DNA of 20,054 nt from a virus, in IMG/VR virus record IMGVR_UViG_3300010160_000301, positions 1 to 20,054 of that record; one strand, written 5' to 3'. Of this stretch, positions 16,442-20,054 are shown one piece after another. The notes beneath the pieces were generated by a model. The model did no database searches. It was not told the origin of the DNA and saw only the letters and a list, made by a program, of their open reading frames with translations. Positions within the stretch are counted from its first letter, which is position 1. The number at the start of each line of letters is the position of its first letter. A program made the position numbers and the translations under genes.

Positions 16442-17138
16442 CATTGAAAAATTACTTTTTTTTGATATCGAAAGTGTAAGTCAATATGAATCTTTAAAAG
16501 ACTTGCCTGAAGAAGATCTAAAACAATGGTTATCTTATTATGATAACTTTAGAGAACGTGTAACCGATGAAAGTCGTATCACAAAAAAAATGACTGAAGA
16601 TGAGGTTAAACAAGAAGTTTACAAACAAACTGCAGCATTTTTCCCTGAATTTGGTAAAGTTGCCTGTGTTTCTATGGCTTTTGTAACTAAAGACGGTAGT
16701 GTTAAATTTGAATCTTTTTGTGGTCAAGATGAAGTTGAAATCTTAATGAACACTCGTAAAATTTTTGACAAGGTAGAAAGCTTAGGTTTTGAACTTTGTG
16801 GTCAAAATATTAAAAACTTTGATATCCCATTCTTAGCAAAAAGATTTGTTATTAACGGGTTAAAACCAGCAAAACTTTTTCCAACACACAATACAAAGCC
16901 TTGGGAATTAAGAGTTTTAGATACTAGAGATGTTTGGAATTTTGGTGGTAGAAGTATTGGTTCTTTAGATTTGATTTGCAGTGTATTAAAAGTTGATTCA
17001 CCTAAAAACGGTGATATTAAAGGTGACAATGTAACCGCTAATTTTTGGGAAGGTAAATACGAAGAAATTAAAACGTATTGCCAAAAAGACGTTAAAGCTT
17101 TAATTGATATAATAACAAAATTTAATAATTTAAAATGA
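16431..17138 (+). CDS. 3'-5' exonuclease, PolB-exonuclease-like DEDD family
   Basis: A 235-residue RNase H-fold exonuclease. Catalytic motifs are Exo I FDIES (Asp12, Glu14), Exo II GQNIKNFD (Asp131) and Exo III Y-C-Q-K-D (Tyr216, Asp220), which is the DEDDy pattern. The arrangement with DTRDVW...SLDLICSVL (~164-187) matches stand-alone exonucleases related to the PolB proofreading domain (DNA_pol_B_exo2-type). It would act on single-stranded 3' ends in replication, repair or recombination. An insert rich in Glu and Lys lies at residues ~20-65. It overlaps the glycosyltransferase stop by 11 bp and the dUTPase start by 4 bp (ATGA), so translation is likely coupled. The polymerase at 9275 has its own exonuclease, so this is a second activity. 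Confidence 0.9.
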   Translation: MQFNIEKLLFFDIESVSQYESLKDLPEEDLKQWLSYYDNFRERVTDESRITKKMTEDEVKQEVYKQTAAFFPEFGKVACVSMAFVTKDGSVKFESFCGQDEVEILMNTRKIFDKVESLGFELCGQNIKNFDIPFLAKRFVINGLKPAKLFPTHNTKPWELRVLDTRDVWNFGGRSIGSLDLICSVLKVDSPKNGDIKGDNVTANFWEGKYEEIKTYCQKDVKALIDIITKFNNLK

Positions 17139-17731
17139 CAGACGATTTACAGAATTACATTAAAGAATTAATTCATTTAAAAAAATTAGGTTTAATTTCT
17201 AACGATGAATTAAACGAGTTAGACGAACTTTTAGTTATGTCTAAAGAGTTGGAATCAGTGGGTTTTAGTGAGTATAAAGATGTTAATAAAACAGAAATTA
17301 AATTCGTTAATACTTCAGAAAATCCTGACCCTATTTGGGCTAAAGACGGTGACTCTGGTTTTGATTTAAGGGCTAACATTAGTGGTACAATAAAACCGTT
17401 AGAAAGGTTGTTAATACCTACTGGATTATACTTCGAACTACCTGATGGGTATGATATGGAAATAAAATCTAGAAGTGGATTAGCATCAAAACACGGTATT
17501 GGAGTTTTAACAGGGACAATAGATTTGAATTATAAAGGGGAGGTTATGGTATTATTATTTAACATAAGTAATGATGTTTTTAATTTCCAAAAAGGAGATA
17601 GACTTGCACAAGCAGTCGTAAGGTCAAGAGTTAGTACAGAATTTGGTAAAATGATTAAATTAAATTCTATAAAGGAACTTTCAGAAACTGAACGTGGTTC
17701 AGGTGGGTTTGGATCAACAGGTAAAAATTAA
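17135..17731 (+). CDS. dut: dUTPase (trimeric type) with N-terminal helical extension
   Basis: A 198-residue dUTP diphosphatase that hydrolyses dUTP to dUMP and pyrophosphate, keeping uracil out of phage DNA and feeding dTMP synthesis. All five motifs of the trimeric family are present: I DSGFDLRA (73-80), II RSGLASKHG (113-121), III GTIDLNYKGE (127-136, with the catalytic Asp and the Tyr that discriminates uracil), IV GDRLAQ (154-159) and V RGSGGFGSTG (187-196). Typical enzymes are ~140-150 residues; here residues 1-53 add a helical hairpin, LHLKKLGLIS.DEL-like, that recalls SHOCT domains. The start ATG overlaps the exonuclease stop (ATGA). An internal start is not favoured, as no later ATG gives a shorter full enzyme before motif I with better context. 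Confidence 0.95.
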   Translation: MTDDLQNYIKELIHLKKLGLISNDELNELDELLVMSKELESVGFSEYKDVNKTEIKFVNTSENPDPIWAKDGDSGFDLRANISGTIKPLERLLIPTGLYFELPDGYDMEIKSRSGLASKHGIGVLTGTIDLNYKGEVMVLLFNISNDVFNFQKGDRLAQAVVRSRVSTEFGKMIKLNSIKELSETERGSGGFGSTGKN

Positions 17732-17735
17732 AAAT

Positions 17736-18041
17736 ATGTCACACTATAGACCGCTACCTAATTACCTAACGATAAAACCTTCAACAATAGACGGACTTGG
17801 TTTATTCACAAATGTTGATATTGATAATAATTTTACCATAGGTGTAACCCATGTAAAAGACCCAAGATTTGAAGACGGCTATATTAGAACACCTCTTGGC
17901 GGTTTTTTTAATCATTCAAACACTCCTAACTGTGAAGTTATTCATGAAAATGAATTTATCAAATTAAAAACAATTAGAGAAATAAAAGAGGGTGAAGAAT
18001 TAACCTCAAAGTACACATTATATAACCCAATAAAAGAATAA
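17736..18041 (+). CDS. Minimal SET-domain protein (lysine methyltransferase-like)
   Basis: A 101-residue protein of the SET fold, which transfers methyl groups from S-adenosylmethionine to protein lysines. Visible motifs are GLGLFT (20-25), the SAM-site NHSNTPNC (59-66) and the GEELTSKY block (86-93) with the candidate catalytic Tyr93. I choose the ATG at 17736; the in-frame GTG at 17694 would overlap the dUTPase by 38 bp and adds nothing. At ~100 residues it lacks pre-SET, most of the SET-I insert and any cysteine post-SET domain, so it is near the minimum for the fold. Such small phage SET proteins exist, but their targets are unknown. The next gene starts one base after its stop. Confidence 0.85.
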   Translation: MSHYRPLPNYLTIKPSTIDGLGLFTNVDIDNNFTIGVTHVKDPRFEDGYIRTPLGGFFNHSNTPNCEVIHENEFIKLKTIREIKEGEELTSKYTLYNPIKE

Positions 18042-18042
18042 T

Positions 18043-18546
18043 ATGTCAGTAGTAGCAGTAAAAGTTTATAAAGATAAAATTGTAATTGGTGCCGATTCAG
18101 TACTTATAAATGACACAGTACAAGAAAAAGATAGAAAAGCTAAACTTTTTCAAAACGATTTTATGTGTGTGGGTGATGTCGGAGAAGCTCAAGAAGGAGC
18201 GTTATTCCGAATATATACAAAAACAAGAAAACCTAGGGAATCTAGTGTTGACGCGATAACAGAATTTCTTTTCGAATTCTATCAATGGAAAAAAGAAAAA
18301 ACTGAAAGTACTGAATTAGTAAATTATTATATAATTGTTTTTGAAAATAAGGCATTTTTAGTTGAAGGCTTTTATGTCAAAGAAATTGTGGATTATATGG
18401 CTATAGGTGCTGGAAATTCGTTCGCACTTGCGGCACTTTACTTGAATCATGATGTATATGACGCAATAAGTGTCGCTTGTGAATTATCAACACTATGTGA
18501 ACCCCCTATTAATATTATAGAAGTACCTATTAAATCCGTTAAATAA
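18043..18546 (+). CDS. HslV/proteasome-beta-like Ntn hydrolase with N-terminal Ser
   Basis: A 167-residue protein close in length to HslV (~175). After removal of Met1 the numbering matches HslV without gaps at the catalytic region: Ser1 (Thr1 in HslV), Asp17 in IGADS, and Lys33 in RKAKLF. Also alignable are VVAVKVYKDKIVIGAD at the start, a GDVGEAQEGALF block where HslV has AGFAGGTADAFTLF, and AIGAGNSFALAALY (~120-133) where HslV has IGSGGPYAQAAA. In HslV this fold cuts unfolded proteins with the ATPase HslU. No HslU or other AAA+ unfoldase is seen in the window, so it may use a host unfoldase or process small substrates alone. Ser1 in place of Thr1 is known in other Ntn hydrolases. Its 3' end is overlapped by the minus-strand nuclease ORF. 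Confidence 0.8.
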   Translation: MSVVAVKVYKDKIVIGADSVLINDTVQEKDRKAKLFQNDFMCVGDVGEAQEGALFRIYTKTRKPRESSVDAITEFLFEFYQWKKEKTESTELVNYYIIVFENKAFLVEGFYVKEIVDYMAIGAGNSFALAALYLNHDVYDAISVACELSTLCEPPINIIEVPIKSVK

Positions 18547-19595
18547 TCATTAACATTTTCTGTATATTTAATACGTATTAATTTAATATTGTTTTTTAAA
18601 CAATATTGATTTTTAATTTCATCGTGTTTTTTGGTTTTTTTAAAATTTTTTTTATCATAATCCCAGATAAACGGCTTAAAATGTTGTTCACCATCATACT
18701 CAATACACATATTGTATTCTGGTAAATAAAAATCAAACGGAAGGGGTTTAATATTTCTACAATCAATAAATCTATATTGTGATATATATTTAATATTTTT
18801 TTCTTCTAAAAAATATTTAACCTTTAACTCACCCTTTGATGTACTACAAAATTTACAGCCTTTCCCTTTAAAATGATTTAAAGGGATCTGTTCAAACTCA
18901 CCATGAATTGGGCATATAATTTTAACTTTTGTACTATAATTTTTATACTCAACTAAACAATAATCATATTTATTATTGTGAATTTTTATTGATTTATCGA
19001 TAAATTCTTTAGTTGTAAGTTTATTTAATCCTGCACATTTTTTACATCCACATCCAGATAAATGACTGTGTGGTTCTTGTTCGAATTCACCATGAATAGG
19101 GCAAATAATTTTAACTTTTGTTCTATTATTTTTGTAATCCACTAAAGAATAATTATACTTGTCATTATGTATTTCTTTAGCCTTTTCTATAAAATTTTTA
19201 GTGTTAGATTTATCAGTTCCGCCACATTTACGACACCCTTTACCGTTTAAATGACCGACCGAAAATTGTTGAAACTCACCGTGTATTGGACATGTTATTA
19301 TAACTTTAGAACGAGCATTTTTGTAATCAACCAAAGAATAATCATATTTATCACCATGTAGTTTTTTAGCTCTTTTTATAAATTCTTCTGTTGTTAATTT
19401 AACATTATTACAACATATTGGACATCCACCACCGCTTAAATGATTGGTAGAACTTTGCTCAAAAACCCCATGTTCTTTACATATAATTTTTATTTTACTA
19501 TGTGAACCAACGTATTCAACCAAAGAATAATCATATTTATCACCATGAACATTCTTGGCATCTTCTATAAATTGTTCAGTTGTTTTTTTGACCAT
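18447..19595 (-). CDS. Zinc-ribbon-repeat (DUF723/CapR-like) nuclease with Vsr/PD-(D/E)XK-like domain
   Basis: A 382-residue putative selfish endonuclease. Four ~63-residue repeats each have HGDKYDYSLVxY...K..I.C.xHG.F.Q....H..G.GC..C. The candidate zinc ligands are Cys39/His42/Cys58/Cys61, 102/105/121/124, 165/168/184/187 and 228/231/247/250. Residues ~251-356 form a nuclease domain: FDFYLPEYNMCIEYDGEQHF (287-306) has the D...E-x-D arrangement of Vsr-like/PD-(D/E)XK folds. Proteins of this shape are common in phages and large viruses as presumed homing endonucleases. The last ~33 codons are antisense to the 3' end of the Ntn hydrolase gene and look like read-through. It starts inside the end of the upstream RHH gene. 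Confidence 0.85.
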   Translation of the reverse strand: MVKKTTEQFIEDAKNVHGDKYDYSLVEYVGSHSKIKIICKEHGVFEQSSTNHLSGGGCPICCNNVKLTTEEFIKRAKKLHGDKYDYSLVDYKNARSKVIITCPIHGEFQQFSVGHLNGKGCRKCGGTDKSNTKNFIEKAKEIHNDKYNYSLVDYKNNRTKVKIICPIHGEFEQEPHSHLSGCGCKKCAGLNKLTTKEFIDKSIKIHNNKYDYCLVEYKNYSTKVKIICPIHGEFEQIPLNHFKGKGCKFCSTSKGELKVKYFLEEKNIKYISQYRFIDCRNIKPLPFDFYLPEYNMCIEYDGEQHFKPFIWDYDKKNFKKTKKHDEIKNQYCLKNNIKLIRIKYTENVNDYLTDLIGTSIILIGGSHSVDNSQATLIASYTS

Positions 19596-19743
19596 TACTT
19601 TTAATAATTTCTTTATTTAATTCCTCATCAATAAAATTCCTGAATCTTTGACTCATATTAAACCCTTGTTTTTTACACATATTTTTATATCTATCATATT
19701 TTTCTTTCGATAGTCTAAATATCACTGTTTTATCTTTATTCAT
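19576..19743 (-). CDS. Ribbon-helix-helix (Arc/CopG-like) DNA-binding protein
   Basis: A 55-residue ORF with start ATG at 19743 and TGA at 19576-19578. The sequence begins MNKDKTVIFRLSKEKYDRYK and continues with a second helix containing NMSQRFRNFIDEELNK. A short beta strand (TVIFRLS), helix A (KEKYDRYKNMCKKQG) and helix B (SQRFRNFIDEEL) is the RHH plan of small dimeric repressors. Its stop lies inside the nuclease gene, with a 20-bp overlap, so the two are probably co-translated. Upstream is a 14-bp A:T palindrome that could be its operator. By analogy RHH proteins autoregulate their operon; here it would limit nuclease expression. It lies below common ORF length cut-offs and is easily missed. 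Confidence 0.75.
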   Translation of the reverse strand: MNKDKTVIFRLSKEKYDRYKNMCKKQGFNMSQRFRNFIDEELNKEIIKSNGQKNN

Positions 19744-19754
19744 TTTGTATATAC

Positions 19755-19771
19755 ATTTATATATAAATATG
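19755..19771. promoter_or_regulatory. Palindrome and TATAAATA / TATATTTAT promoter-like core
   Basis: ATTTATATATAAAT at 19755-19768 is a perfect 14-bp palindrome 12 bp upstream of the RHH start. On the + strand 19762-19769 reads TATAAATA, which is the T4 late promoter -10 box, and on the minus strand 19771-19762 reads CATATTTATA, like the elements before + strand genes. It lies between divergent genes (minus RHH, plus 19836), so it could be a shared promoter and an operator for the RHH protein. Function is inferred. Confidence 0.4.
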
Positions 19772-19835
19772 TGTTTTTATTGAAAAAACTTTATTTATTA
19801 AAAAAAATTACATATATTCATAAAAAATAATAAAA

Positions 19836-20009
19836 ATGGAAAATTTATACGATTACTACATTCACTACAACATTTATACTAAAGAATGGAAAGCTTTTTT
19901 AAGAACCGAAAATTCAAAATACCTGAATGGTAAAGCTAAAGTCATTTCTGATATCAGTCCTAATAACTTGATTAAAAGAATCAAGGAACTTGAAAAAACA
20001 ATATCTTAA
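19836..20009 (+). CDS. Small tyrosine-rich phage protein, function unknown
   Basis: A 57-residue ORF from ATG at 19836 to TAA at 20007-20009. The first half, YDYYIHYNIYTKEWKAFLR, is a strand-turn-strand with aromatic residues, and the second half is a basic helix (NLIKRIKELEK). I recall similar short phage proteins with a 'YYI.YN.YT..W.A' start, but no function is known. The A-rich leader without Shine-Dalgarno sequence matches the other genes. It is the first + strand gene after the minus-strand insertion and overlaps the next start by one base (TAATG). Confidence 0.65.
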   Translation: MENLYDYYIHYNIYTKEWKAFLRTENSKYLNGKAKVISDISPNNLIKRIKELEKTIS

Positions 20010-20054
20010 TGGTTACTGTTGTTTATTCAACCAGGAAACCTAATAAAGAGTTTC
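20009..20054 (+). CDS. Truncated ORF at window end (possible glycosyltransferase-like start)
   Basis: Open from ATG at 20009, coupled by TAATG to the preceding gene, to the end of the window; only MVTVVYSTRKPNKEF is visible. A short hydrophobic strand (VTVVYSTR) at the very start, as in nucleotide-sugar enzymes of the GT-A type, makes a glycosyltransferase possible, but 15 residues cannot decide it. Confidence 0.5.
   Translation, partial: MVTVVYSTRKPNKEF

Noticed and set aside
17694-17735. GTG start for the SET gene
   Set aside because: It would overlap the dUTPase motif V codons by 38 bp and adds residues outside the SET fold; ATG at 17736 fits.
1-20054. Stop-codon reassignment, as seen in some Bacteroidota phages
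   Set aside because: TAA, TAG (12148, 13950) and TGA (8429, 17138, 18447, 19576) all end genes at sensible places, and no gene needs read-through.
1-20054. tRNA genes or integrase/attachment sites
   Set aside because: No cloverleaf-like stretch, recombinase motif or terminal repeat was found in the gaps, which are mostly under 100 bp.

Overview
The window is a gene-dense, strongly AT-rich segment that reads as part of a large tailed-phage genome, probably a T4-like (myovirus-type) phage. The support is a family B replicative DNA polymerase, a neck-like structural protein, repeat-built fibres, a LamG-type adhesin, a dUTPase, a stand-alone 3'-5' exonuclease and very tight + strand packing with TAATG and ATGA junctions. 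Almost no gene has a Shine-Dalgarno sequence; starts are preceded by A/T runs instead. That pattern is typical of Bacteroidota and their phages, so a Bacteroidota host is the best inference. TAA, TAG and TGA all end genes normally, so the code is standard.

Layout. (1) 9-1823: SNF2-type helicase. (2) 1856-8837: virion block, with a neck/connector-like protein, two fibres sharing a C-terminal C1q/TNF-like tip (the first also carries eight YadA-like 14-residue repeats), a cysteine-rich LamG protein, and a small beta-rich baseplate-like protein. (3) 8839-9183: small helical protein. (4) 9275-12148: family B DNA polymerase behind a 91-bp leader with a direct repeat and an A:T hairpin. (5) 12183-15050: short genes, mostly unrecognised, including a stand-alone WYL-domain protein with an N-terminus like a T4 capsid-targeting sequence, and a 19-residue microprotein ORF. 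A strong intrinsic terminator at 15065-15095 closes this block. (6) 15122-18546: overlapping genes for a GT-B glycosyltransferase, a PolB-type 3'-5' exonuclease, a dUTPase with an N-terminal helical extension, a minimal SET-domain protein and an HslV/proteasome-like Ntn hydrolase. (7) 18447-19743, the only minus-strand block: a ribbon-helix-helix protein gene overlapping the start of a nuclease gene that encodes four zinc-ribbon repeats and a Vsr/PD-(D/E)XK-like domain. It looks like an inserted selfish endonuclease module. (8) 19836-20054: + strand resumes with a small gene and the start of another.

How the genes may work together. The helicase, polymerase, exonuclease and dUTPase serve DNA replication and nucleotide pools. 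The fibre/LamG/baseplate block serves host recognition. The glycosyltransferase may decorate DNA, virion or host surface. The SET and Ntn-hydrolase genes, one base apart, suggest protein modification and proteolysis aimed at host or virion proteins. The most unusual items are the Ser1/Asp17/Lys33 HslV-like protein next to a minimal SET protein, the RHH-nuclease insertion whose ORF runs 100 bp into the hydrolase gene, the WYL protein that may be packaged, and the microprotein before the terminator. All functional statements come from reading motifs; no database search was possible.
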